Shown one piece after another: positions 36,557 to 45,570 of a stretch of 64,000 nucleotides of DNA. Made by a program: the position numbers and the translations under genes. The notes under the pieces are model-generated. The model had not been told where the DNA came from. It worked only from the letters and a program-made list of their open reading frames with translations, and searched no databases. Each line of letters opens with the position of its first letter. Within the stretch, counting starts at the first letter, position 1. The stretch comes from Nonomuraea thailandensis (lineage in GTDB: Bacteria; Actinomycetota; Actinomycetes; Streptosporangiales; Streptosporangiaceae): assembly GCF_024172165.1 (NCBI RefSeq), contig NZ_JAMZEB010000002.1, forward strand, positions 6,283,501 to 6,347,500, read 5' to 3'.

Positions 36557-37304
36557 TCTGATCATAGCCGGGGAGAAGTTCTCCTCCCGGCTCATCATGG
36601 GGACGGGCGGCGCGCCCTCGCTGGAAGTGCTCGACCAGGCGCTGGCTGCGTCCGGCACCGAGCTGACCACGGTGGCGATGCGCAGGCTCGATCCGGGCGC
36701 CCGCGGCTCCGTGCTGGACGTGCTGCGCGAGCGCGACATCAAGGTGCTGCCCAACACCGCGGGGTGCTTCACCGCGGGCGAGGCCGTGCTGACCGCCCGG
36801 CTGGCCAGGGACGCCCTGGGCACGAACTGGGTCAAGCTCGAGGTCATCGCCGACGAGCGCACGCTGCTGCCCGACCCGATCGAGACGTTCGACGCGGCCG
36901 AGCGGCTGGTGGCCGACGGGTTCGTGGTGCTGCCGTACATCGGCGACGACCCGGCGCTGGCGCGGCGGCTGGAGCAGGCCGGCTGCGCGGCCGTGATGCC
37001 CCTGGGCGCGCCGATCGGCTCGGGCCTGGGCATCCGCAACCCGCACAACATCGAGCTCATCGTGGAGGCCGCCTCCGTGCCGGTCATCCTCGACGCCGGC
37101 ATCGGCACGGCCAGTGACGCCGCGCTGGCGATGGAGCTGGGCTGCGACGCCGTGCTGCTGGCCACGGCCGTCACCAGGGCGCAGCGGCCCGACCTCATGG
37201 CGGCGGCCATGAAGGCGGCCGTGGTGTCCGGGCGGCTGGCGCGGCAGGCGGGCCGCATCCCGCGCCGCCGCTACGCCGAGGCCTCGTCCCCGACGACACC
37301 GTAG
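36549..37304 (+). CDS. thiG: Thiazole synthase
   Basis: Forms the thiazole phosphate of thiamine from deoxyxylulose 5-phosphate, dehydroglycine and ThiS thiocarboxylate. Key segments: FSSRLIMGTGGAPS, ELTTVAMRR, LPNTAGCFTAGEAV, NWVKLEVIADE (Schiff-base Lys near residue 97), MPLGAPIGSGLGIRNPHN and PVILDAGIGTASDAALAMEL. 251 residues. Start GTG 36549 overlaps thiS by 8 bp. Controlled with thiO and thiS by the TPP riboswitch upstream. Confidence 0.95.
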   Translation: MDDLIIAGEKFSSRLIMGTGGAPSLEVLDQALAASGTELTTVAMRRLDPGARGSVLDVLRERDIKVLPNTAGCFTAGEAVLTARLARDALGTNWVKLEVIADERTLLPDPIETFDAAERLVADGFVVLPYIGDDPALARRLEQAGCAAVMPLGAPIGSGLGIRNPHNIELIVEAASVPVILDAGIGTASDAALAMELGCDAVLLATAVTRAQRPDLMAAAMKAAVVSGRLARQAGRIPRRRYAEASSPTTP

Positions 37305-37443
37305 GACCCCCGTCCGGGTCACCGCCGATGCGGCCGTGACCGCAGGGGCCGATGTGCCGGTGAAGCCGCAGCGGGGGCGTTCCGACGGGAACGTCTCCGC
37401 ATCGGTTTCGGGCGCCGAGGCCATGCCGGTGGCAAAACGCCCG

Positions 37444-37449
37444 TAAACT
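37444..37449 (+). promoter_or_regulatory. -10 element of the PASTA kinase gene, leaderless type
   Basis: TAAACT ends 7 nt before the GTG at 37457 with no spaced ribosome site, so the mRNA probably starts at the start codon. The -35 is unclear. Confidence 0.4.
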
Positions 37450-37456
37450 CAGCGGG

Positions 37457-39382
37457 GTGGATACGACGACTGCGGACCCCCTGGTCGGGCGGCTCCTCGA
37501 TGGGCGCTACCGCATCGAGAGCCGGATCGCCCGGGGCGGTATGGCGACCGTCTACCTCGCGCTGGACATCCGGCTCGACCGGACGGTGGCGCTGAAGGTC
37601 ATGCACCGCTCGCTCGCCGAGGACCCGGCGTTCGTCAGAAGGTTCATCGGCGAGGCCAAATCGGTTGCCAGCCTCTCGCACCCCAACGTGGTGCACGTCT
37701 TCGACCAGGGCACCGACAACGACGTCGTCTACCTGTCGATGGAGTACGTCCCGGGCAAGACCCTGCGCGACATCCTGCGCGAGCGCGGCAGGGTGCCGGC
37801 CCGTGAGGCGCTCGAGATCATGATCCCGGTGCTCGCCGCGCTCGGCGCGGCCCACCAGGCCGGGATGGTCCACCGTGACGTCAAGCCCGAGAACGTCCTG
37901 ATGACCGACGACGGCCGGGTCAAGGTCGTCGACTTCGGCCTGGCCAAGGCGATCGAGGCGACCAACCAGACCCGTACCGGCGTGATGATCGGCACGGTCG
38001 GCTACATGGCGCCCGAGCAGGTCATCACCGGCGCCGCCGACGTGCGCAGCGACGTCTACGCCGCGGGCATCATGCTGTTCGAGCTGGTGACGGGGCAGCA
38101 GCCGTACGACGGGGAGACCCCGATGTCGGTGGCCTACCGGCACGTCCACGACACGGTCCCGGCGCCGTCGTCGCTGGTGCCGGAGGTGCCGCCGCTGATC
38201 GACACGCTGGTGGCGGGCGCGACCGCCCGCGAGCCGGAGCACCGGCCCGCCGACGCGACCGCGATGCTCGTGGCCGCGGTCGACGCGCACCGCATGCTGC
38301 CGCGCACGACCGTCCCGCCGGGCACCGGCCCGGTCATGTCGCACTCCCAGCCGCTCGCCGCGTCCCCGGGCATGGCCTCGGCGCCGTTCGGCGCGCCGTC
38401 GATGCCGCAGCCGCCGCCGGCCCACACGCTGATCCAGCCGCGGGCCGAGGCGCCGGAGCGGCGGCGCGGGTTCCGGCCCAACTGGTTCCTGGTCGTCCTC
38501 GCCGCCGTGATGGTGGTGGCGGTCGGGCTCACGGGGTGGTACTTCTCCCAGCCCGAGTACGTCATCGTCCCCAACCTGGTCGGCAAGGACCTCACCTCGG
38601 CGGAGAAGAACCTCGCGGGCGCCGGGCTGCTGATGCGCAAGGCCGAGGGCCGCCACGACGAGAAGGTGGCGGAGGGCCTGGTCCTCAGCACCGACCCGGC
38701 GGCCGACGCCGAGCTGGAGAAGGGCTCCACGATCACGCTGGTGCTCTCGCTCGGGCCCAAGCGCATCGTGGTGCCCAACGTCGAGGGCAAGACCCCCAAC
38801 GAGGCCCGTGCCGAGATCGCCGGGGCCGGGCTGACCGTCGGCGTCGTCAAGCGCCTGGCCAACCCGGAGGTCGAGCGCGACAGGGTGATCCGCACCTCGC
38901 CGCAGTCGGGTGAGAGGCTCAAGGAGGGCGCCAAGGTCAACATCTACGTCAGCGCCGGGCTCACCATGCCCGACGTGGGCGGGATGCCGAAGGACCAGGC
39001 CGCCGAGTTCCTCGGCCGCCAGGGCTTCCAGGTGCAGGTCAACGAGGTCGACGACGACGCGGAGCCGTGCACGGTCATCGCCCAGGCGCCCAAGGCCAAG
39101 GCCGAGGTCGACAAGGGCGCGCAGGTCATGGTGACGGTGGCGCGCTGCCAGACCGACATCTGGGACTTCTTCCGCAGGCACGGCGAGGCCAGGGACGGCG
39201 ACCAGTTCGCCCTGGTGCCCGGGGTGATCGGCAAGAACGTCAACGACGCCAAGGCCGAGCTGGAGGCGCTGGGCTTCCGCGTGCAGGTGCAGCGGCTGGG
39301 CGGTGGCGGCGTGGTGCAGTACCAGCGGCCGCTCCCGAACAGCGAGCGCCCGGCCGGCAGCACCGTCTACCTCTGGCAGTGA
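37457..39382 (+). CDS. PASTA-domain Ser/Thr protein kinase (PknL/PknB type)
   Basis: Membrane kinase of 641 residues. Kinase domain at about 18-280: GGMATVYLA glycine loop, K47 in VALKVM, HRDVKPENVL (catalytic D141), DFG at 159-161, activation-loop threonines near 170-180, APEQ. A Pro-rich juxtamembrane stretch leads to one membrane helix (343-362, FLVVLAAVMVVAVGLTGWYF), then four PASTA repeats outside the cell (first at VIVPNLVGKDLTSAEKNL, second IVVPNVEGKTPNEARAE, third TMPDVGGMPKDQAAEF, fourth ALVPGVIGKNVNDAKAE). PASTA domains sense peptidoglycan fragments. It sits near an Rv2175c-like gene, whose M. tuberculosis orthologue is a PknL target. Confidence 0.95.
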   Translation: MDTTTADPLVGRLLDGRYRIESRIARGGMATVYLALDIRLDRTVALKVMHRSLAEDPAFVRRFIGEAKSVASLSHPNVVHVFDQGTDNDVVYLSMEYVPGKTLRDILRERGRVPAREALEIMIPVLAALGAAHQAGMVHRDVKPENVLMTDDGRVKVVDFGLAKAIEATNQTRTGVMIGTVGYMAPEQVITGAADVRSDVYAAGIMLFELVTGQQPYDGETPMSVAYRHVHDTVPAPSSLVPEVPPLIDTLVAGATAREPEHRPADATAMLVAAVDAHRMLPRTTVPPGTGPVMSHSQPLAASPGMASAPFGAPSMPQPPPAHTLIQPRAEAPERRRGFRPNWFLVVLAAVMVVAVGLTGWYFSQPEYVIVPNLVGKDLTSAEKNLAGAGLLMRKAEGRHDEKVAEGLVLSTDPAADAELEKGSTITLVLSLGPKRIVVPNVEGKTPNEARAEIAGAGLTVGVVKRLANPEVERDRVIRTSPQSGERLKEGAKVNIYVSAGLTMPDVGGMPKDQAAEFLGRQGFQVQVNEVDDDAEPCTVIAQAPKAKAEVDKGAQVMVTVARCQTDIWDFFRRHGEARDGDQFALVPGVIGKNVNDAKAELEALGFRVQVQRLGGGGVVQYQRPLPNSERPAGSTVYLWQ

Positions 39383-39405
39383 TCCGCCCGGCGCGCGGCC
39401 GGGGG

Positions 39406-40353
39406 TCAGGCCAGGTGGCCGTGCAGGCGGACCCTGGCCAGCCCGCCGTCCGGGTAGATGTCCACGCGCACGTGCGTGACCGGCTCCACGGACGTGAGGC
39501 GGAAGCGGTGCGGCGTGTCGGGCTGGAGGCGGGTCCTGGGCAGGAGCTCGACCTCGCGCTCCCCGTCGAGCCCGGTCAGCGCCACCGCGGCGGGCGCGTT
39601 GAACAGCAGGTTGGTGGTGTCGATCTCGGCCAGCCTGACGACGCCGCGCCCGGCCAGCCGGATGACGAGCCAGTCGTTGCCCCCGTCGCGCCGCCGGGCG
39701 GTCTCCCAGCCCTCCGCCTGGTGCCTGGCCAGGCCGGGCGCGATGACATTGTCGGGCGCGGAGTAGAACTCGTCGGAGCAGGCGGTGACGAGCCCGCCGT
39801 TGGCGAGCGCGGCCAGGTCGAGCCCGAGCCCGTCGTGGACCGTCAGGTCGGGGCGGGCCTCCCCGTGCACGCGCAGCCGGGCGACGCCACCGTCGGGGTG
39901 GATGTTGAGCCGGACGTGGGTGTAGCGGCCCTCGTCGAGCACCTCGAAGGCGTGCTCGGCGTCGCCTCCGAGCTTCGACAGCGGCACGATCTGCGTCCAC
40001 GGCGCCGCCAGCACCTCGGCCGGTGACGGGTGCCCGCCGACGGCCGCGGCCTCCACGGAGGCGTGGGTGGGATAGTTGCCCCTGAACCAGGCCGTGTCGA
40101 TCACCACCCCGCGGATCACGCCCGGCATCCCCAGCCGCACCAGGGCCCAGTCGTGCCCGGGCTCGCGCCTGCGCCGGGTCTCCCAGCCGTCGTACACCTG
40201 CCCCTTGCCGCCGAACGTCTCGGGCCGGAAGCCGGGCCTGCCGGGCCTGATCAGGCTCTCCTTCTCGGCGAACGACTCGTCGCTGGCGGCCACCACCGAG
40301 CCGCCGCAGGTGCGCAGGGCCAGGTCGGGCAGCGTGGTGAAGGAGCTCATCAT
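39406..40353 (-). CDS. alc: Allantoicase
   Basis: Hydrolyses allantoate to ureidoglycolate and urea. The 315-residue protein has two similar jelly-roll halves: first YDGWETRRRREPGHDWALVR, GVVIDTAWFRGNYP and YTHVRLNIHPDGGVARLRVHG; second EGWETARRRDGGNDWLVIRL, EIDTTNLLFNAP and VTHVRVDIYPDGGLARVRLHG. Start ATG 40353 overlaps the allantoinase stop as ATGA. Last gene of the minus-strand unit glycerate kinase-allB-alc. Convergent with the PASTA kinase with a 23-bp gap. Confidence 0.95.
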   Translation of the reverse strand: MMSSFTTLPDLALRTCGGSVVAASDESFAEKESLIRPGRPGFRPETFGGKGQVYDGWETRRRREPGHDWALVRLGMPGVIRGVVIDTAWFRGNYPTHASVEAAAVGGHPSPAEVLAAPWTQIVPLSKLGGDAEHAFEVLDEGRYTHVRLNIHPDGGVARLRVHGEARPDLTVHDGLGLDLAALANGGLVTACSDEFYSAPDNVIAPGLARHQAEGWETARRRDGGNDWLVIRLAGRGVVRLAEIDTTNLLFNAPAAVALTGLDGEREVELLPRTRLQPDTPHRFRLTSVEPVTHVRVDIYPDGGLARVRLHGHLA

Positions 40354-41660
40354 CGCCTCTCCAGGAGCAGTCGTCCGTGCGGCCGGCCGTCCACCGGCCG
40401 GCCGCGCAGCCACGTGGTCAGGACGGCGCCCTTGAGGGTGCGGCCGTGGTAGGGGGTGACGGGGTTCTTGTGGTGCAGGCGGGCGGCGTCGACGAGGGTG
40501 TCGGCGGCGGGGTCGAAGGCCACGAGATCGGCGTCGTTGCCGGCCTCTATCCCGCCTTTCCCGGCGATGCCGGCCAGGGCGGCCGGGCCGGCCGACATCC
40601 AGCGGACCACGTCCGCCAGCCCGTGCCCGCGGCGCGCGGCCTCGGTCCAGACCGCCGTCAGCCCGAGCTGGAGCGAGGCGATGCCGCCCCACGCGGCGGC
40701 GAAGTCGGGCACCTTGAGCTCGGCCGTCGAGGGCGAGTGGTCGGACACGACGCAGCTCAGCACGCCCCGCGCCAGCCCCTCCCACAGCAGGTCCCGGTTG
40801 GCCTGCGAGCGGATCGGCGGGCAGCACTTGTAGGCGGTCTCCCCCTCGGGCACCTGCTCGGCCGCCAGCGTCAGGTAGTGGGGGCACGTCTCGGCGGAGA
40901 CCGGCACGCCGCGGGCCCGGGCCGTCTCCAGCACCTCCAGGCACTCGGCACTGGAGACGTGCAGGACGTGCACCCGGCAGCCGGTCTCCTCCGCCAGCCG
41001 CACGACCCGCGCGACGGCGCTGCGCTCCGCCGCCCCCGGCCGCGAGTCCAGGAACTCGCGGTAACCCGGCCCGCCCGGCTCGGCCAGCAGCTCGGGATCC
41101 TCGGCGTGCACGATCATCAGCCCGCCGAAGGAGGCGATCTCCTCCAGCGCGGGCCGCAGCTCGGCGGGCCCGAGCGGCGGGAACTCCGCCACGCCCGACG
41201 GCGACATGAAGCACTTGAACCCGTAGACCCCGCGCCCGTGCAGCGCCGCGAGCTCCTTGGCGTTCCCCGGCACGGCCCCGCCCCAGAACCCGACGTCCAC
41301 GTGGCACTGCCCCTCGGCGGCCCTCAGCTTGGCGTCCAGCGCCTCGCAGGAGACGGTGGGAGGCAGGGAGTTGAGCGGCATGTCGACGATCGTGGTGACG
41401 CCTCCGGCCGCCGCGGCCCTGGTCGCGCTGGCGAAGCCCTCCCAGTGGGTGCGGCCGGGCTCGTTGACGTGGACGTGCGTGTCGACCAGGCCGGGCAGCA
41501 GCGCCAGGTCGCGCAGGTCCACCTCCTCGGCCGCGGGCAGGGGCGCGGCGTAGTCGTACAGGGCGGCGACCTTCTCACCCCGTACGGCGACGGCGGCCGC
41601 GCGCTCCCCCTCGGGCGTGACGGTTCTGCGGGACCTGACGACGAGATCGAACGGGGTCAT
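40350..41660 (-). CDS. allB: Allantoinase
   Basis: Zinc amidohydrolase opening allantoin to allantoate. PGLVDTHVHVNEPGRTHWEG (metal HxH and substrate Arg), GVTTIVDMPLNSLPPTV (allantoinase-specific NS/PP), GVYGFKCFMSPSG (bridging carboxylated Lys), VHVLHVSSAECLE, CPHYLTLAAEQVPEG and SCVVSDHSPSTAELK (catalytic Asp) are all in place. 436 residues. Start ATG 41660 overlaps the glycerate kinase stop as ATGA. Confidence 0.95.
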   Translation of the reverse strand: MTPFDLVVRSRRTVTPEGERAAAVAVRGEKVAALYDYAAPLPAAEEVDLRDLALLPGLVDTHVHVNEPGRTHWEGFASATRAAAAGGVTTIVDMPLNSLPPTVSCEALDAKLRAAEGQCHVDVGFWGGAVPGNAKELAALHGRGVYGFKCFMSPSGVAEFPPLGPAELRPALEEIASFGGLMIVHAEDPELLAEPGGPGYREFLDSRPGAAERSAVARVVRLAEETGCRVHVLHVSSAECLEVLETARARGVPVSAETCPHYLTLAAEQVPEGETAYKCCPPIRSQANRDLLWEGLARGVLSCVVSDHSPSTAELKVPDFAAAWGGIASLQLGLTAVWTEAARRGHGLADVVRWMSAGPAALAGIAGKGGIEAGNDADLVAFDPAADTLVDAARLHHKNPVTPYHGRTLKGAVLTTWLRGRPVDGRPHGRLLLERR

Positions 41661-42814
41661 CCATTGCCCTCCAGGTGGCGGTCGGCGGCGAGCCGGGTGG
41701 CGAGACGTTCGAGCAGGGGGCCGGCCTCCGCCATGCAGCGGGCCGGGTCGGGCTCCAGGTCGGTCAGGGCGTAGGCGGCCTCGATGCCCGCCGACTTGAG
41801 CTCGGCGTCGGTGAGCGTGCGGCGCCCGCAGACGGCCACGACGGGCACGCCGGCCCTGGCCGCGGCCTGCGCGACGCCGACGGGGGCCTTGCCGCGCAGC
41901 GACTGCTCGTCCAGCGACCCCTCGCCGGTGATCACCAGGCGGGCGTCCTGGACCAGCTCGCCGAACCCGAGCAGGTCGAGCAGGTAGTCGATGCCGGGCC
42001 TGATCTCGGCGTGCAGGAACGCCAGCGCCGCGAAGCCGACCCCGCCGGCCGCGCCCGCTCCCGGCGCCCCCGCCACGCCCATGGCGCGCACGACGTCGTC
42101 GTGCTCGACGGCGCCCATCAGCCCGTGCGTGGCGGTGGCGACGGCGGCCAGGCGGGCCAGCGCCGCCTCCAGCGTCCGCACGTCGCCGGGCGTGGCGCCC
42201 TTCTGGGGGCCGTAGACGGCGGCGGCGCCGTGCGGGCCGAGCAACGGGTTGTCCACGTCGCTGGCCACCACGAACTCCACGCCCGAGACGTTCATGAAGC
42301 CCGACAGGTCGATGCGGTCCAGCTCCTTCAGCGCCGCCCCGCCCCTGGGCAGGTCGTCGCCGGCGGCGTCGAGCAGGCGGGCGCCGAGCGCCTGGGCCAT
42401 GCCCGCTCCCCCGTCGGTGCAGGCGCTGCCGCCCAGCCCGAGCACCACGCGCTTGGCGCCGCGGCGCACGGCGTCGGCGATCAGCTCGCCGGTGCCGTAG
42501 CTGGTGGCGGTCAGGGGCTCGCGGTCGCCGGGCAGGCGGCGCAGGCCGGACGCCTCCGCCAACTCGACCACGGCAGTGCCGGCGGGCTGCCAGGCGTACG
42601 AGGCGGGGACGCGCTCGCCCGTCGGCCCGGTCACCTCGATCGTGATCCGGTCGAAGCCGCAGGCCACGGCCGCGTCCACGGTGCCGTCGCCGCCGTCGGC
42701 GACCGGGAGCTCCACCGTGGGCACACCCAGCCCGGCCGACACCCGGGCGGCCACTTCGGCGGCGGTCAGCGACCCCTTGAACTTGTCCGGGGCGACCAGA
42801 ACATGCTGAACCAC
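41657..42814 (-). CDS. glxK: Glycerate kinase (GckI/GlxK family)
   Basis: Phosphorylates glycerate. The 385-residue protein begins with VAPDKFKGSLTAAEVAARV, then ELPVADGGDGTVDA, YGTGELIADAVRRGAKRV, LGLGGSACTDGGAGMAQALG, VASDVDNPLLGPHGAAAVYG and LVITGEGSLDEQSLRGKAP, all GlxK hallmarks. Start GTG 42814 has GGGAG 6 nt upstream; an upstream in-frame ATG at 42841 lies at the foot of the permease terminator and is less likely. In the allantoin pathway, glyoxylate is turned to glycerate and then phosphorylated by this enzyme; the two intermediate genes (gcl, glxR) are not in the window. Confidence 0.93.
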   Translation of the reverse strand: MVQHVLVAPDKFKGSLTAAEVAARVSAGLGVPTVELPVADGGDGTVDAAVACGFDRITIEVTGPTGERVPASYAWQPAGTAVVELAEASGLRRLPGDREPLTATSYGTGELIADAVRRGAKRVVLGLGGSACTDGGAGMAQALGARLLDAAGDDLPRGGAALKELDRIDLSGFMNVSGVEFVVASDVDNPLLGPHGAAAVYGPQKGATPGDVRTLEAALARLAAVATATHGLMGAVEHDDVVRAMGVAGAPGAGAAGGVGFAALAFLHAEIRPGIDYLLDLLGFGELVQDARLVITGEGSLDEQSLRGKAPVGVAQAAARAGVPVVAVCGRRTLTDAELKSAGIEAAYALTDLEPDPARCMAEAGPLLERLATRLAADRHLEGNG

Positions 42815-42849
42815 TACGAACTCCCACCTGATGATGAACAATGTCCAGA

Positions 42850-42888
42850 CACGCCTTCCTGCCCGGTGCGAGCGGGCAGGAAGGCGTG
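42850..42888. terminator. Perfect 15-16 bp hairpin between permease and glycerate kinase genes
   Basis: ACGCCTTCCTGCCCG (42851-42865) pairs without mismatch with CGGGCAGGAAGGCGT (42873-42887), extended by C42850-G42888, 7-nt loop. It starts about 9 nt after the permease stop codon on the minus strand. No U-tract. It may end permease transcripts or partly insulate the downstream genes. Confidence 0.7.
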
Positions 42889-42896
42889 ACTCATCA

Positions 42897-44213
42897 TCAC
42901 ATCCCGCGCTCGGCCGGGGCAGACCGCAGGTGGTTGAAGACCAGGTTCAGGATGATCACCAGCAGGCTGCCGGTGCTGATGCCGCTGTCCAGGATGGTCT
43001 GGGCCCAGTGGGGGAACCGGTCGTAGAAGTCCGGGGCGCCGACCGGGATGGCGGCCACGCCGATGGAGACGGCCACGATGACCAGGTTGTGGTTGCCCTC
43101 GAAGCTCACCTTCGACAGCGTGCGGATGCCGGAGGCGGCCACGGTGCCGAACATGGCGATGCCCGCGCCGCCCAGCACCGGCTGCGGGATGGCCGCGATC
43201 ACCGCGCCGAGCACGGGGATGAGGCCGAGCACCACGAGGATGCCGCCGGCGGTCGCCACGACCCAGCGGCTGCGTACGCCGGTCAGCCCGACGAGCCCGA
43301 CGTTCTGCGCGAAGGCGGTGTAGGGGAAGGTGTTGAACACGCCGCCGAGCGCGGTGGAGAACCCGTCGGCGCGCAGCCCGTCGGCCAGCCGCCTGGGGGT
43401 GAGCTCGGAGCCGGTCATCTCCGACACCGCCACGAAGTCGCCGGTCGTCTCGGTCATGGAGACGAGCATGACCACGCACATCGAGATGATCGCGGTGACG
43501 TGGAAGGTCGGCAGCCCGAACGCGAACGGCGTGCTGATCCCGAACAGGTCGGCCGAGCCCACGTTCGAGAAGTCCGTGAAGCCGAGCGGGATCGCGACCA
43601 GCGTGCCGGCGGCGATGCCGGCCAGCACCGCGACCCGGCCCAGGAAGCCCTTGGACAGCCGGTGGATCGCCAGGATGAACAGCAGCACGGCGGCGGCCAT
43701 GGCGATGTTGCGCGGCTCCCCGTACGTGGGGCTGCCCGCGCCTCCGGCGGCCCAGCGGGCGGCGACGGGCAGCAGCGAGATCCCGATGATCGTGATGATG
43801 GTTCCGGTGACCAGGGGCGGGAAGAACCTCACGATCCTGGCGAAGTAGGGCGCGACTGCCACCACGAGCAACCCTGACACGATGACGGCGCCGTAGATGG
43901 CGGGCAGCCCGCCCTGGGTGGTGCCGATCAGCACCATCGGGGTGACGGCGGCGAACGTGCAGCCCTGCATGATGGGCAGCCGGACGCCGAATCGCCACAC
44001 GCCGACGCACTGGATGAGCGTGGCGATGCCGCTGATCAGCAGGTCGGCGTTGATCAGGTAGGCGAGCTGGTCGGGTGGCAGCTTCAGCGCGCCGCCCACG
44101 ATGAGCGGCACCGCCACGGCTCCCGCGTACATCGCCAGCACGTGCTGCAGCCCGAGCGCGCCGAGTTGCGCGGCCGGCAGGCGGGCGTCGACCGGATGCA
44201 CCTCACTCTTCAT
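42897..44213 (-). CDS. NCS2-family uric acid / xanthine permease
   Basis: Purine transporter of the nucleobase-ascorbate type with 14 expected membrane segments in 438 residues. Signature regions: GLQHVLAMYAGAVAVPLIVG (H-containing first helix), MQGCTFAAVTPM, SMTETTGDFVAVSEMTG (substrate-binding Glu motif), GVFNTFPYTAFAQNVGLVGL (QNxGxxxxT/S motif) and GGAGIAMFGTVAASGI. Its position upstream of the allantoin genes and next to the uricase cluster favours urate or xanthine as substrate. Promoter lies in the 148-bp gap before a divergent winged-helix gene. Confidence 0.93.
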   Translation of the reverse strand: MKSEVHPVDARLPAAQLGALGLQHVLAMYAGAVAVPLIVGGALKLPPDQLAYLINADLLISGIATLIQCVGVWRFGVRLPIMQGCTFAAVTPMVLIGTTQGGLPAIYGAVIVSGLLVVAVAPYFARIVRFFPPLVTGTIITIIGISLLPVAARWAAGGAGSPTYGEPRNIAMAAAVLLFILAIHRLSKGFLGRVAVLAGIAAGTLVAIPLGFTDFSNVGSADLFGISTPFAFGLPTFHVTAIISMCVVMLVSMTETTGDFVAVSEMTGSELTPRRLADGLRADGFSTALGGVFNTFPYTAFAQNVGLVGLTGVRSRWVVATAGGILVVLGLIPVLGAVIAAIPQPVLGGAGIAMFGTVAASGIRTLSKVSFEGNHNLVIVAVSIGVAAIPVGAPDFYDRFPHWAQTILDSGISTGSLLVIILNLVFNHLRSAPAERGM

Positions 44214-44361
44214 GGGTCAACTCCAGGTTCGGGGGGTGATCTCCAGTGAAACCGGCACCGTGCGCGCGAACCTATGCACGGGTCCATCAACCGGCGCCCC
44301 TCGAACCCGGCTCCAGATGTGTGATCCTCCAACTAGGCTCACCACCAGAAAGGGGGCGTTT

Positions 44362-45549
44362 GTGCGGATTTCTCAGGTACAGCGGCGGGCCCGCCTCGCG
44401 GTGCGGCACCGGGTGGCGGGCAAGGCGGCCACCCCGGAGGAGGCCGCGGCGGCCGTGGTGGCGCTGCACGGCACGGACCCGGCGACGGTGTTCCTGTCGG
44501 CGGGCGCGCGCCTGGCCGCGCCGGGCCCCGAGCCCGTCGAGCGGGCCCTGTACGCCGACCGCACGCTGGTGCGGATGACCGGCATGCGGCGCACGGTGTT
44601 CGTGGTGCCGGCGGAGCTGGTGCCGGTGGTGCACCACTCCTCGACGCTGGCCATCGCCCGCAAGGAGCGCGCGTCGGTGCTGAAGACGTTCGGCGAGGGC
44701 GGCTGGGACGAGGCGCGGCTGAAGGACGTGGAGGCGTCCGTGCTGCGGCTGCTGGCGGAGTCCGGCGACGCCACGGCGGCCGGGCTGGGCAGGCTGGAGC
44801 CGCGATTGCGCGAGCAGGTCAGGGTGGCCGTGGGCAAGCCGTACGAGGGCGTGGTGAGCATCGGCTCGCGGCTGCTGGCCCTGATGGCGATGGACGGCCT
44901 GCTGGTACGGCGGGCCCGCGCGGCCGGCACCTGGGTCAGCGGCACCCACTACTGGGGCCTGGCGCCGGAGATGGCCGAGCTGGCCGTGCACGAGGCGCAG
45001 GCGGAGCTGGTGGCCCGGTGGCTGGCGGCGTTCGGGCCCGGCACGGAGGCGGACCTGAAGTGGTGGACCGGCTGGACGCTCAAGGACGTGCGCCGGGCGC
45101 TGGCGGCCGTCGGCGCGGTGACCGTCGAGCTGGACGAGGGCGCCGGCTACGTGCTGCCCGGCGACGAGGAGGAGATCGCGGGTCACGTGACGCTGGCAGA
45201 CGGGAGGAGGGTCGCCGCGCCCGAGCCCTGGGCGGCGCTGCTGCCCGCGCTCGACCCGACGCCGATGGGCTGGCAGGCGCGCGACTGGTACCTGCCGCAG
45301 GAGCACCGGGCAGAGCTGTTCGACCGCAACGGCAACGTGGGGCCGACGGTGTGGTGGGACGGCCGGGTCGTGGGCGGCTGGGCGCAGCGGCCGGACGGCG
45401 AGATCGTCTGGCGGCTGCTGGAGGACGCCGGCGGGCAGGCCGTGGCCGCGATCGAGGCCGAGGCGGCCGGGCTGGCCGCCTGGCTCGGCGAGGTCAGGGT
45501 GACTCCCCGCTTCCGCACCCCGCTGGAGCGGGCGCTGTCGCGTCCCTGA
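44362..45549 (+). CDS. Winged-helix DNA-binding protein of the AlkZ/YcaQ-like family
   Basis: A 395-residue protein resembling the HTH_42 (DUF1006) family, whose characterised members (AlkZ, YcaQ) are DNA glycosylases acting on alkylated or cross-linked bases. Features include AAAVVALHGTDPATVFLS near the start, RTLVRMTGMRRTVFVVPAEL, WLAAFGPGTEADLKWWTGWT (winged-helix region), ALLPALDPTPMGWQARDWY and DRNGNVGPTVWWDGRVVGGW. I do not find the catalytic QxQ/QxD motif with certainty, so enzyme activity is unproven. GTG 44362 follows AAAGGGGG. Divergent from the permease. Confidence 0.83.
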   Translation: MRISQVQRRARLAVRHRVAGKAATPEEAAAAVVALHGTDPATVFLSAGARLAAPGPEPVERALYADRTLVRMTGMRRTVFVVPAELVPVVHHSSTLAIARKERASVLKTFGEGGWDEARLKDVEASVLRLLAESGDATAAGLGRLEPRLREQVRVAVGKPYEGVVSIGSRLLALMAMDGLLVRRARAAGTWVSGTHYWGLAPEMAELAVHEAQAELVARWLAAFGPGTEADLKWWTGWTLKDVRRALAAVGAVTVELDEGAGYVLPGDEEEIAGHVTLADGRRVAAPEPWAALLPALDPTPMGWQARDWYLPQEHRAELFDRNGNVGPTVWWDGRVVGGWAQRPDGEIVWRLLEDAGGQAVAAIEAEAAGLAAWLGEVRVTPRFRTPLERALSRP

Positions 45550-45570
45550 GGAACCCGGGAGGCTGGCGCA

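Noticed and set aside
41657..42841. Glycerate kinase start at ATG 42841
   Set aside because: It lies at the base of the terminator hairpin and the added residues (MFIIRWEFV) are not family-like; GTG 42814 has a ribosome site.
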